Origin: Actinomadura chibensis NBRC 106107
GTDB lineage: Bacteria > Actinomycetota > Actinomycetes > Streptosporangiales > Streptosporangiaceae
Assembly (NCBI RefSeq): GCF_001552135.1
Contig: NZ_BCQP01000039.1
Location: 1 to 64,000 of the forward strand
Length of the DNA: 64,000 nt
Reading direction: 5' to 3'
The notes beneath the pieces are model-generated. The model was not told the DNA's origin, made no database searches, and saw nothing but the letters and a program-made list of their open reading frames with translations. Shown here piece after piece: positions 48,163-56,076 of the stretch. How positions within the stretch are numbered: position 1 is the stretch's first letter; each line of letters starts with the position of its first letter. The position numbers and the translations under genes are program-made.

Positions 48163-50946
48163 CTAGCGGGCGGGGACGGCGCGGGTCCGCCCCGAGCCGG
48201 CCGGTGCGATGGCGGGCGGCGCGGTGGACGGCTCCGGATGCGGCAGCGCGGGCGTGTCCGGCGTCTCCGGCTCCTTCTTCTCCGGCCGCTTCGGCTTCGC
48301 CGACTTCTTCGGTGCGTCCGGGCCGGGCTTCGCGGACGGCGTCACGGTCCGCGGACCGCCCGTCCCGCCGGGCTCGCTCGGCTCCGCCGACGGCTCCGAG
48401 GACGAGGTCGTGAACCCGTCGGGGCAGCCGTCCGGATCGGGATCGCAGGGCACCCTGCCGCCTTCGTCGGCCCGGCCCTGGGCGGTCACGGTGTAGGTCC
48501 CGATGACACGCCGGTTCCAGTCACGCATGACCAGGCTCGTCCTGTGCGGGCCGACCCGCTGCGGGCTGAAGGCGAGCGTGAACTCGCAGTGCCCCGTCCC
48601 GGCGGAGGCGCAGCCGTTGCTCACAAGCTGGAATGCCGGGTCGCCCTCCAACCGGTAGGACGCTCCCCTCAGGCAGGACGGGCGCTCGAAGCCGACGGTC
48701 CGCTCCACCCTCTGGTGCACCCTCGCGCCCTCGACCTCGGCGTCGCCCCTGAAGTCGCACCTCGGGACGGCCGTCCCGGAGACGCGGACGCTGACGCCCG
48801 GTCCGCCGTCGCGGTCGCGCACCAGCAGAGTCGTGGAGTACGTCCCCGGCTCCGCGGGCTTGAAGATCACCAGCGTGACGCAGGTCGGCCTGTCCTCCGG
48901 CGGGCACTCCAAGATCGGCGCGAGCAGGAACGCGGACGTGTCGCTCAGGCTCATCGCGTTGGCGTCATAGCACCAGTCCCAGGGGATCGGGACGCCCGCC
49001 TTCCTCCAGCCGCCCACGATGACCTCGTCCTCGAAGTGGTAGGCCGGGCCGGTCGCGCCCCGCCGGCAGGACGGCTCAGGCCGCGTCCCGGCGGCGGTGA
49101 CCGGGACCGTCACCGCCGCCTCGCCCGTCCGGTCCGGGACGACCAGCGTCGCCGACCTGGCGCCCGCGTCGGTGGGGGCGAAGGTGACCGTGGCCTGGCA
49201 GGCCGCGCCGCCGCACCGCGTCCCGGCCAGGGCGAACGACGGGTCGCCGTCGATCCGGATCGCCGAGGCGTCGTAGCAGGCGTTCCACGGGACGTCGAGC
49301 ACGCGGGCGACGGACCGCCCCGCCTCGGCCGAGCCGAGGTTCCGCACCGGCAGGGCCTGGCGCGGGCACGCCGCCTGGACGGGATCGGCGGCCGTGCCGG
49401 ACACCCGTAAGGCCACGGCCGTCCCGCCCTCGGTCGAGGGCACCACGACGGACGCGCTGTAGAGCCGCCCGCGCTCGCCCGGACGGAACGTCACCCGGAA
49501 CCGGCACCGCGCCTCCCGCGGCGGGCAGTCGACGACGGCCCCGAACCCTCCGGCCCCCGGGCCCCGGACGGACATCGCCCCCACGTCGTCGCACGCCCGG
49601 CGCGGGAAGGCGAAGTCCCGCGCGACCGCCTGGCCGACCTGGACGGCGCCGAAGCTGTAGGGCTCGATGGCGTGGGCCGGGCAGGGCGTCCCCGGACGCT
49701 CGGGAGGCCGGTCGAACGGCCCGCCCGGATGATCCTTGGTGGCGACCTTCTTGGTCCCGCCGCCGTCCCGGCCCTTCTTGCCGTGGCTCGGAGTCGGGGA
49801 CGGCCGTCCCGGCGCGGTCGGCCCGGGCGGCGTGTCGCGTCCCGCCACGTCCCGCGTGGCCGCGTGGTCGCGCAGGACGTAGAGGCTCGTCCCGATCAGG
49901 AGCAGCAGGGCGGCGCAGAGGACGAGCAGCCCGATCCGCGTCGAACGGCGGGCCTGGTCCTTCGCGACGTCCTTGGCGGACGACGCGGCGGGCACGGCGG
50001 GTACGGCGGGCACGGCCCCCGCGCCCGCCGCGCCCGCCGCGTGACCGGTGCCGATCGTCGAGTCGGCGGTGCTCGTCCCGGCCTGCGCGGCCCCGCCCCC
50101 GCGCGGCAGCAGCGCCAGCGCGGCGGCGGCCAGCGCGGCGAGCCCGCGGCCCTCCCAGTCCTCGCCGTACTCCGCGACGGCGACCGCCTCCAGTTCCGCG
50201 ACGAACTCCGCCGCGCCCGGCGGGCGCTCGGCCGCGCTCTTGGCCATCCCCTGCGCCACCAGCCCGCGCAGCGGCGCGGGCACCAGCCCCACCGGGATCG
50301 GCCCGTGCAGGTGCTGGGCCATCAGCACCGCGTCCTGGTCGCCCTCATAGGGCGGGCGTCCCGCCACGCACTCCACGAACACGCAGGTGGCGGCGTAGAC
50401 GTCGGCGGCGGGCCCGGCCGGGTCGCCGTTGCACTGCTCCGGCGCCATGTAGGCGGCGGTGCCCGCGACGGAGCGCTCGCCCGACACCGACGCCACCCCG
50501 AAGTCGATGAGCTTGCTGACGCCGCCGTCCCCGACGATGACGTTGTCGGGCTTGTAGTCGCGGTGCACGACCCCGGCGGCGTGCGCGGCGGCCAGCCCCA
50601 GCAGCGACCCCTTGAGGACGGTCAGCGCCGCCTCCGGCTCCAGGGTGCCGAGCCCGCGCAGCAGCCGGGTCAGCGAGACGCCCCGGACGGCCTCCATGAC
50701 CAGCGCGACGTCGGTCTCCCCGCGGACCAGCGCGTGCAGCCGGACGACGTTCGGGTGCCGCACCGCCGCCATGATCCGCGCCTCGCGCTCGGACGGCACG
50801 CGCGGCGCCGTCGGGTCCCCGGTGGCGATGTACTTGATCGCGACGACCGCGCCCTCGGCGCCGTGCCGGGCCAGCACGACCCGTCCGTGCGCGCCCGCGC
50901 CCAGCTCGCCCAGTTCGGTGTATCCGGGCACCCGCCAACCGCTCAT
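48163..50946 (-). CDS. Receptor Ser/Thr kinase with four Ig-like extracellular repeats
   Basis: A 927-residue kinase. Kinase domain about 8-270: LGELGAGAHGRVVLA, VAIKYI, HRDYKPDNVIV (Tyr in place of the usual Leu), LIDFGVAS, GTAAYMAPEQ. An Ala-rich linker leads to a helix near 333-352. Outside lie four repeats of about 100 residues (roughly 421-525, 530-625, 630-735, 740-840), each starting with a Cys and sharing the pattern VTFRPGERG / VTFAPTDAG / VIFKPAEPG / LAFSPQRVG, like HYDIN/choice-of-anchor Ig domains. A Pro/Lys/Ser-rich tail ends the protein. Probably a receptor that binds a wall or surface ligand. The divergent gap to 51147 should hold both promoters. Confidence 0.92.
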   Translation of the reverse strand: MSGWRVPGYTELGELGAGAHGRVVLARHGAEGAVVAIKYIATGDPTAPRVPSEREARIMAAVRHPNVVRLHALVRGETDVALVMEAVRGVSLTRLLRGLGTLEPEAALTVLKGSLLGLAAAHAAGVVHRDYKPDNVIVGDGGVSKLIDFGVASVSGERSVAGTAAYMAPEQCNGDPAGPAADVYAATCVFVECVAGRPPYEGDQDAVLMAQHLHGPIPVGLVPAPLRGLVAQGMAKSAAERPPGAAEFVAELEAVAVAEYGEDWEGRGLAALAAAALALLPRGGGAAQAGTSTADSTIGTGHAAGAAGAGAVPAVPAVPAASSAKDVAKDQARRSTRIGLLVLCAALLLLIGTSLYVLRDHAATRDVAGRDTPPGPTAPGRPSPTPSHGKKGRDGGGTKKVATKDHPGGPFDRPPERPGTPCPAHAIEPYSFGAVQVGQAVARDFAFPRRACDDVGAMSVRGPGAGGFGAVVDCPPREARCRFRVTFRPGERGRLYSASVVVPSTEGGTAVALRVSGTAADPVQAACPRQALPVRNLGSAEAGRSVARVLDVPWNACYDASAIRIDGDPSFALAGTRCGGAACQATVTFAPTDAGARSATLVVPDRTGEAAVTVPVTAAGTRPEPSCRRGATGPAYHFEDEVIVGGWRKAGVPIPWDWCYDANAMSLSDTSAFLLAPILECPPEDRPTCVTLVIFKPAEPGTYSTTLLVRDRDGGPGVSVRVSGTAVPRCDFRGDAEVEGARVHQRVERTVGFERPSCLRGASYRLEGDPAFQLVSNGCASAGTGHCEFTLAFSPQRVGPHRTSLVMRDWNRRVIGTYTVTAQGRADEGGRVPCDPDPDGCPDGFTTSSSEPSAEPSEPGGTGGPRTVTPSAKPGPDAPKKSAKPKRPEKKEPETPDTPALPHPEPSTAPPAIAPAGSGRTRAVPAR

Positions 50947-51146
50947 CCTCGGCTCCCCCAGTCGAGCACCGATTCCGCATCGGTGAGGCGGTTCAATCTA
51001 TGGCGGGCCTTCTTGATCGCACATCGTCGATTGTCAGGAACAGTCCCTAGTGAGAAATAACGAAATCGCGGGCGCGGGAAAGATCGGCGGCATTCCGCGG
51101 CCTAGGATGTCGCTGCGCCAACGCCGGGCGCCGAGGGGGAGGCGTC

Positions 51147-51791
51147 ATGCGCGTGCTCGTGGTCGACGACCAGCTCATCACCCGTGCCGGCTTGCGCCAG
51201 TTGCTCACCGGGGAAGGGCATCAGGTGGTCGGCGTCCTGGAGCATCCCGACGAGGTCGCCCCGGCGGTCGCCGCCCTCCGTCCGGACGCGGTGATCCTCG
51301 ATCTCGTCATGCCGCCGGATTTCACCGACGAGGGCGTCCGGGTCGCGCTGGCCCTGCGCGGGGAGCACCCCGGGCTCGGGATTCTGGTCCTTTCCGAACA
51401 CGCCATTCCGGATTGCGCGGAAAGGCTGCTCAAGGGCGGCGAGAAAGGCACCGGCTATCTGCTCAAGGAACGCATCATGGTGCCGCTCCAGCTCACCCGC
51501 GCGCTCCGGCACCTGGCGGACGGCGGCACCGTCATGGAGCCGGAGCTGATCGGCGACCTGATGAAGGCCCGCGGCCGCGACAGGCGCCTCGCCGCCCTGA
51601 GCGCGAGCGAACGCGAGGTGCTCCGCCTCCTCGCCGAGGGACTGACCGACCGCGGCATAGCCGAGCGCCTCCACGTCTCGAAGAACACCGTGAGCACCCA
51701 CGTCAGCCACGTCTTCGACAAACTCGACCTACCCCGCAGCTCCCTCGACAACAGACGAGTACGAGCGATCCTCACCTACCTCCAGCAGTAG
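51147..51791 (+). CDS. NarL/LuxR-family response regulator
   Basis: A 214-residue response regulator with GAGGGGGAGG upstream. The receiver has the acidic pair (VVDDQ, Asp7/Asp8), phospho-acceptor Asp52 (VILDLVMP) and Lys in GYLLKER. The C-terminal LuxR helix-turn-helix is LSASEREVLRLLAEGLTDRGIAERL and VSKNTVSTHVSHVFDKL. It has no adjacent kinase: the neighbours are a Ser/Thr kinase (divergent) and a stress protein. The orphan kinase at 44857 is the nearest candidate partner. A TAGGAT near 51103 might be a -10 element. Confidence 0.92.
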   Translation: MRVLVVDDQLITRAGLRQLLTGEGHQVVGVLEHPDEVAPAVAALRPDAVILDLVMPPDFTDEGVRVALALRGEHPGLGILVLSEHAIPDCAERLLKGGEKGTGYLLKERIMVPLQLTRALRHLADGGTVMEPELIGDLMKARGRDRRLAALSASEREVLRLLAEGLTDRGIAERLHVSKNTVSTHVSHVFDKLDLPRSSLDNRRVRAILTYLQQ

Positions 51792-51802
51792 GCCGCCGGG
51801 AC

Positions 51803-52237
51803 CTAGGAAGGCGCGTCTGTGGTGGTCTGGTCGGCGCAGACGACCAGGGGGCAGCGGGTGCGTTCGCGGACGGCGGGGACGGTGTCGCCGCCGAGCGGGT
51901 TGCCGTGCTCGGAGCGCAGGCGGGCGCCGATGACGAGGAGTTCGGCGTGTTCGGCGGCGCGGGGGAGCGCCTCGCCGGGCGTGCCGCGCACGACGCGCAG
52001 CCGGGTCGTGAGGTGCTGGACGCGCGGGATCGCGTCCGCCACCAGGCGGCGCAGCCGCAGCCATTCCCGCGCCGTCCGCAGCGGACGGGACGCCGCGCCC
52101 GGCTCCAGGACGCGGACCACGTCCAGGCGGGCGTGGCGCTCGACGGCCTCCCGCGCGGCGCGCCGCAGCGCGGCCATGGAGTTGGGTGAACCGTCCACCC
52201 CGACGACGACGGAACGGTGCTCGGGCGTGATCCACAT
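51803..52237 (-). CDS. Universal stress protein family
   Basis: A 144-residue single UspA domain: VVVGVDGSPNSMAALRRAAREA at the start, LRVVRGTPGEALPRAAEHAELLVIGAR in the middle and VRERTRCPLVVC at the end. The ATP-binding Gly motif after LLVIGAR is irregular (HGNPLGGDTVPAV), so nucleotide binding is uncertain. Usp proteins help cells through hypoxia, nutrient or redox stress. It converges with the response regulator with 11 bases between the stops. Confidence 0.88.
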   Translation of the reverse strand: MWITPEHRSVVVGVDGSPNSMAALRRAAREAVERHARLDVVRVLEPGAASRPLRTAREWLRLRRLVADAIPRVQHLTTRLRVVRGTPGEALPRAAEHAELLVIGARLRSEHGNPLGGDTVPAVRERTRCPLVVCADQTTTDAPS

Positions 52238-52357
52238 CGGTGGCCTCCTTGCTCCCTTCCACGGTCGCAGGCGGGAGGCCCGGCGGTGAGAGCCGAGCGT
52301 CCCCGCGGGGAGGGACCTTCGGCCCTTCCCGCCGATGGAGGGTCCGCGGGGGCCGCG

Positions 52358-53185
52358 TCAGCCGTTCTTGCGGGCGATCCCGGCCAGCGGCTGGATGCCG
52401 GGCGGGGGGCCGACCTGCGTGACCTCGGGACGCCATTCGAGGCAGGGCACCACGCCCGGGTCGAGGAGTTCCAGGCCCGCGAAGAACCGGCGGACCTGGC
52501 CCGCCGACCGGAGCTTGTAGGGCACCGATCCGCCCTCGTCGTAGGTGCGCTGCGCTTCGGCGAACTCGTCGGAGATGGTGTTCGCGCCGTCGGCGATGGC
52601 GAGGTGGCTGCCCGGGGCGAGGCCGTCCATCAGGCGGGCGACGGTGGAGGCGGCCTCGTCGTCGTCCTGGACGTGGCCGAGCACGCCCATGAAGGTCAGC
52701 CCGACCGGCTCGGCGAGGTTCAGGGTGCGCCGGGCGCCGTCGAGGATCGCCTCCGGGTCGCGCATGTCGGCTTCGACGTAGTCGGTCGCGCCCTCCGGCG
52801 TGCTGGTGAGGAGCACGTGCGCGTGCAGCAGGACGAGGGGGTCGTTGTCGACGTAGACGATGCGGGCGTCGGGCGCGATTCCCTGGGCGACCTCGTGGGT
52901 GTTGTCGACGGTGGGGAGACCGGTTCCGACGTCGAGGAACTGGCGTATCCCGGCTTCGGAGAGGAAGCGGATGGAGCGCTTGAGGAAGTGCCGGGTGAGG
53001 CGCGCGACGTCGACGATGCCGGGGAACGTCTGCACGTATTGGTCGCCCGCCGCCCGGTCGACCGGGAAATTGTCCTTGCCGCCCAGCCAGTAGTTCCAAA
53101 TGCGCGCCGAATGCGGGACGGACGTGTCGATACCGGCGGCGTGCTCCTGCTCGGCGATGGTGAAGAATTCTTCGTCGCTGCTCAC
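52358..53185 (-). CDS. SAM-dependent methyltransferase, PF04672 type
   Basis: A 275-residue protein from GTG 53185 (GGGGGAG upstream). It carries the pattern of the actinobacterial PF04672/DUF574 methyltransferases: SVPHSARIWNYWLGGKDNFPVDR, FLKRSIRFLSEAGIRQFLDVGTGLPT and VYVDNDPLVLLHAHVLL, with ADMRDPEAIL and GLTFMGVLGHV. These are abundant in actinomycetes and mostly of unknown substrate. The frame is open to 53254 but only the GTG start has a ribosome site. Confidence 0.9.
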   Translation of the reverse strand: MSSDEEFFTIAEQEHAAGIDTSVPHSARIWNYWLGGKDNFPVDRAAGDQYVQTFPGIVDVARLTRHFLKRSIRFLSEAGIRQFLDVGTGLPTVDNTHEVAQGIAPDARIVYVDNDPLVLLHAHVLLTSTPEGATDYVEADMRDPEAILDGARRTLNLAEPVGLTFMGVLGHVQDDDEAASTVARLMDGLAPGSHLAIADGANTISDEFAEAQRTYDEGGSVPYKLRSAGQVRRFFAGLELLDPGVVPCLEWRPEVTQVGPPPGIQPLAGIARKNG

Positions 53186-53283
53186 GTGGACTCCCCCGGT
53201 TCGGCACGGACGTGGTCTGCCCCCATACTGTGTTTTCCGGAAGGGGCCGGGCAACCCCCGTTCGAACGGCGCGGGCGGAATTT

Positions 53284-54297
53284 TCAGATTTCGGCTTCGA
53301 GGCGGCGCAGCAGCTCCCTGGAAGGCCCCGGCATCAGGGCGGCGAGCCCGAGCTTCTGGACCGCGTGCAGATAATGCGCAAGATCTTCTTCACTGGACGG
53401 ATACAGGGCGCTGTCCGCGTGTTCGAGGAACACGAGGTCCTGAAACTGGCGTGAGGGGAATCGTAAGAGGGTGATGGGGCCGTCGGCGGCGTCGTGCGCC
53501 GGATGGTCGGCGGGAATGACCTGCACCTGCACGTAGGGTCCGAGCATCCGCAGGTGCCGGAGCTGGGCGCGCATCGCCGCCCCGCCCACCGGGCCGTCGC
53601 GCAGCGCGCCCTCGTTGATGATCGCCCACATGCGGGGCCGGGCGCCGTCGCGCGCCAGGTGCCGCTGCCGCAGCATCCGCAGCTCCACCCGGCGCGCGAT
53701 CCGGTCCTCGGGCTCGTCGCCGTGCCCGAGCCTGATCACCGCGGCCGCGTATTCGGGCGTCTGGAGGAGGCCCGGCACATAAGTCTTCTCGTAACTGGTG
53801 ATGCGGTCGGAAAGGGGCTCGTGGTTCAGGTACCGCTCGGACCAGGCGGGGACGATGTCGGCATAGGCGCGCCACCAGGTCTGCGGGCCGTCCGAGAAAG
53901 CGGCGGGAACGGCGGCCGCCGGCGCCGGGACCGGGGACGGCGCCGCCTTCTTCGCGGCCCGGAATTCCGCCGCCGCGGCCTCGTATCTCGCTTTCCACCC
54001 CGCCAGGGTGCCCACCGAGTCGGGGTCGATTCCGCGGTCCGCCGCCTCGGCCCGGAACACGCGGACGAGCTGGGCGACCTGGTCCCACGACGGCATCCGC
54101 TCGCGATCGCCGGTGAGGGTCTTGTAGGCCGCAGAGCGGCTCACATGAATGCACGTCCCGCCGTCCGCGCGCTCCGCCGAGTAGATCCTCTCCGACCGGT
54201 CCTCCACGTCCGTGTAACGACGGATTCCCGCCTTGTGGTAAGCGGCGTGCAGCTCCCGCGAAAACGCTTCGACGATGCGTTTGGGTTCGTCCGTCAT
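53284..54297 (-). CDS. Scr1-type XRE/DUF5753 transcriptional regulator
   Basis: A 337-residue regulator from ATG 54297 (AAAGGG upstream). Its N-terminal ~100 residues hold a divergent helix-turn-helix region (HVSRSAAYKTLTGDRERMPSWDQVAQLVRVF). The C-terminal two thirds is the DUF5753 domain: ERYLNHEPLSDRITSYEKTYVPGLLQTPEYA, INEGALRDGPVGGAAMRAQLRHL and LLRFPSRQFQDLVFLEHADSA. Such genes usually sit beside a small DUF397 gene; none is visible here. It diverges from the small ORF at 54585. Confidence 0.9.
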   Translation of the reverse strand: MTDEPKRIVEAFSRELHAAYHKAGIRRYTDVEDRSERIYSAERADGGTCIHVSRSAAYKTLTGDRERMPSWDQVAQLVRVFRAEAADRGIDPDSVGTLAGWKARYEAAAAEFRAAKKAAPSPVPAPAAAVPAAFSDGPQTWWRAYADIVPAWSERYLNHEPLSDRITSYEKTYVPGLLQTPEYAAAVIRLGHGDEPEDRIARRVELRMLRQRHLARDGARPRMWAIINEGALRDGPVGGAAMRAQLRHLRMLGPYVQVQVIPADHPAHDAADGPITLLRFPSRQFQDLVFLEHADSALYPSSEEDLAHYLHAVQKLGLAALMPGPSRELLRRLEAEI

Positions 54298-54584
54298 CGA
54301 GGAACCCTTTCCTGGGATAGAGATGACCACGGGTCGGGCAAACGATACCCCGTCACCTCATAGCGGAGGTAACTGCGGAAAAATGCACAGAACGCCCTTG
54401 GGACGGGCCGACCGAGCGCTACTCGGTTTGTGACCGGGAAGTCATGGACGCATCAAGATCTATTCCGCCGCGCCCGCGGTGCCGTTCTTCTTTGTCCACG
54501 GTTGCCTGACTCGCCCCTCCTTGTCCCGGCGCATCGACAGGATCTCCTCTGACGGCCGATCCGCCCGAAGGGAAGTTTCAGCCG

Positions 54585-55103
54585 ATGCTGCGCTCGCTGC
54601 CGATTCCGACGTTCGACACGACCGAGACCGTCTGGTGTGAGGTGGCGCAGGCGCTGTACGTGGTCTGGGCGGCCCGGACCGGCAGGGCGCTCCGCCCGGT
54701 CCCCGTCACGGAGCTGAGCGTCCGGGAGCTGGAGGACTTCTGGGCGGACGACCAACTCGACCAGCCGTTTCCCGAGAACGAGAGTCGATCACCATGCGCA
54801 GACCCTTGGTCGCCGTCGACATCACTGCTTTCGGCGACCTGCACCGGGACACCGAGCACCAGGTCAGGCTCTGCGGCAACCTTCACGGGCTCGTGGCCCG
54901 GGCACTCGAGGTCACCGGCCCGGCCCTTTCCGACCGCCGTCACGAGGATCGCGGGGACGGGGCCCTCACCGTCGCGCCGAGGGCTCCCGCCGGTTCATTC
55001 GAGGGCGCCCGCGAAGACCACGAAGTGGTCGATGCCGCCGCCGGGGGTGACGTGGACCATGTCCACGCCGGACAGCAGGCTGCGGCCGTCGTTCGCCTCG
55101 TAG
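54585..55103 (+). CDS. Small protein of unknown function, 3' part doubtful
   Basis: ATG 54585 follows GAAGGGAAG. The first ~65 codons look coding (TTETVWCEVAQALYVVWAARTG, ELSVRELEDFWADDQ). After about 54790 the frame stays open to 55103 but looks non-coding: it overlaps the cyclase-like fragment and the opposite-strand SnoaL gene. The true stop may have been lost by mutation. I do not recognise the family; its place before a cyclase-like gene suggests the two formed a small cassette. Confidence 0.35.
   Translation: MLRSLPIPTFDTTETVWCEVAQALYVVWAARTGRALRPVPVTELSVRELEDFWADDQLDQPFPENESRSPCADPWSPSTSLLSATCTGTPSTRSGSAATFTGSWPGHSRSPARPFPTAVTRIAGTGPSPSRRGLPPVHSRAPAKTTKWSMPPPGVTWTMSTPDSRLRPSFAS
54794..54992 (+). 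pseudogene. Truncated cyclase-like gene fragment
   Basis: This frame encodes LVAVDITAFGD, then RRHEDRGDGALTVAP, matching the first ~65 residues of the cyclase-like protein at 22235-23326 (VGVDIERFG and EDRGDGLLW). Homology stops near 54992, next to the stop of the opposite-strand gene. The frame stays open to 55669 but the rest shadows the minus-strand genes. It is best read as a 5' remnant of a second cyclase-like gene, cut by deletion. Confidence 0.6.
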
Positions 55104-55366
55104 CGCCAGCCGAACCGGGCCCATTCCTCCGGCGCGTCCACCCGCGTGGTGCGGACGAGCCGGCACGGCGCGGCAGGGTGCCGCTGGACCACCTCGGCGA
55201 GGAAGCCGTCGACCGCCTTGCGGCCGACCCTCCGGCCGAGCGGTCCCCAGAAGACGATGTCGGGGGTGAGCGCGCGGTCGAGCAGGCCCGCCCGCCGGCC
55301 GTCGTCGCTCTCGTTGGCCGCTGCGATGAAGGCGTCGACGGCGCGGGTGTGCAGATCGTCCCTCAT
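54995..55366 (-). CDS. SnoaL-like NTF2-fold protein
   Basis: A 123-residue protein: VDAFIAAANESDDGRRAGLLDRALTPDIVFWGPLGRRVGRKAVDGFLAEV, then VDAPEEWARFGWRYEANDGRSLLSGVDMVHVTPGGGIDHFVVFAG. This is the compact SnoaL/ketosteroid-isomerase-like fold; the typical ligand-pocket Asp/His are partly recognisable, but no reaction can be assigned. It follows the two-component genes on the same strand after 62 bases, and may be a late acquisition given the broken gene next to it. Confidence 0.85.
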   Translation of the reverse strand: MRDDLHTRAVDAFIAAANESDDGRRAGLLDRALTPDIVFWGPLGRRVGRKAVDGFLAEVVQRHPAAPCRLVRTTRVDAPEEWARFGWRYEANDGRSLLSGVDMVHVTPGGGIDHFVVFAGALE

Positions 55367-55428
55367 CGTCGCAGCCTACAAAAGCGCGCCGGGCCCGCGC
55401 CGGGCGATCCCCGCGCCGCCGCCCCGGG

Positions 55429-56076
55429 TCACCGGCCGAGGCCCGCGTCATGGGCGCGGACGATCGCCTCCGCGCGGTCGGCGACCTGCAGCTTGGCGAA
55501 CACGTTCGACACGTTGTTGCGGACGGTCTTCGGCGACAGCCCGAGCCGTTTGGCGATCGCCGGGTTCGACAGGCCGAGCGCGATCAGTTCGAGGACGTCC
55601 CGCTCCCGCGCGGTGAGCTGCGGGAACGGCTCCCCGGCCGGGCGGGCCGCCGCGATCCGCGCGAAGTAGTCCGTGACGCGCCCGGCCAGCGCCGGACCGA
55701 AGATCACCTCGCCGCCCGCGACCGCGGACACCGCGCGCATGATCTCGTCCTGGTCGGCGCCCTTCACGAGGTAGCCGCGGGCTCCGGCGAGCATCGCGGC
55801 GAACACGCTCTCGTCGTCCTCGTGCATGGTCAGCACGAGCACGCCGGTCTCCGGGCGGGCGGCGAGGATCCGGCGGGTCGCGTCGACCCCGCCGAGCCGC
55901 GGCATCTGCAGGTCCATGACGACGACGTCCGGGTGCAGCCGTCCCGCCATCTCGACCGCGACCGCGCCGTCCGGGGCGGTCCCGACGACCTCGATCTCGC
56001 CGGTGGACTCCAGCATCAGCCGCAGGCCGTCCCGGTACACCGGATGGTCGTCGGCGAGCAGCACCCGCGGCGTCAC
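55429..56076 (-). CDS. NarL/LuxR-family response regulator
   Basis: A 215-residue regulator. Receiver: LLADDHPVYRDGL (Asp9/Asp10), phospho-acceptor Asp55 in VVVMDLQMPRLGG, Lys in GYLVKGA. DNA-binding helix-turn-helix: LTARERDVLELIALGLSNPAIAKRLGLSPKTVRNNVSNVFAKL. It overlaps its histidine kinase gene by four bases (ATGA), so the pair is a two-component system. Confidence 0.95.
   Translation of the reverse strand: MTPRVLLADDHPVYRDGLRLMLESTGEIEVVGTAPDGAVAVEMAGRLHPDVVVMDLQMPRLGGVDATRRILAARPETGVLVLTMHEDDESVFAAMLAGARGYLVKGADQDEIMRAVSAVAGGEVIFGPALAGRVTDYFARIAAARPAGEPFPQLTARERDVLELIALGLSNPAIAKRLGLSPKTVRNNVSNVFAKLQVADRAEAIVRAHDAGLGR

Noticed and set aside
54794..55669. Full-length 291-codon plus-strand gene
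   Set aside because: Only the first ~66 codons show homology; the rest mirrors two well-supported minus-strand genes.
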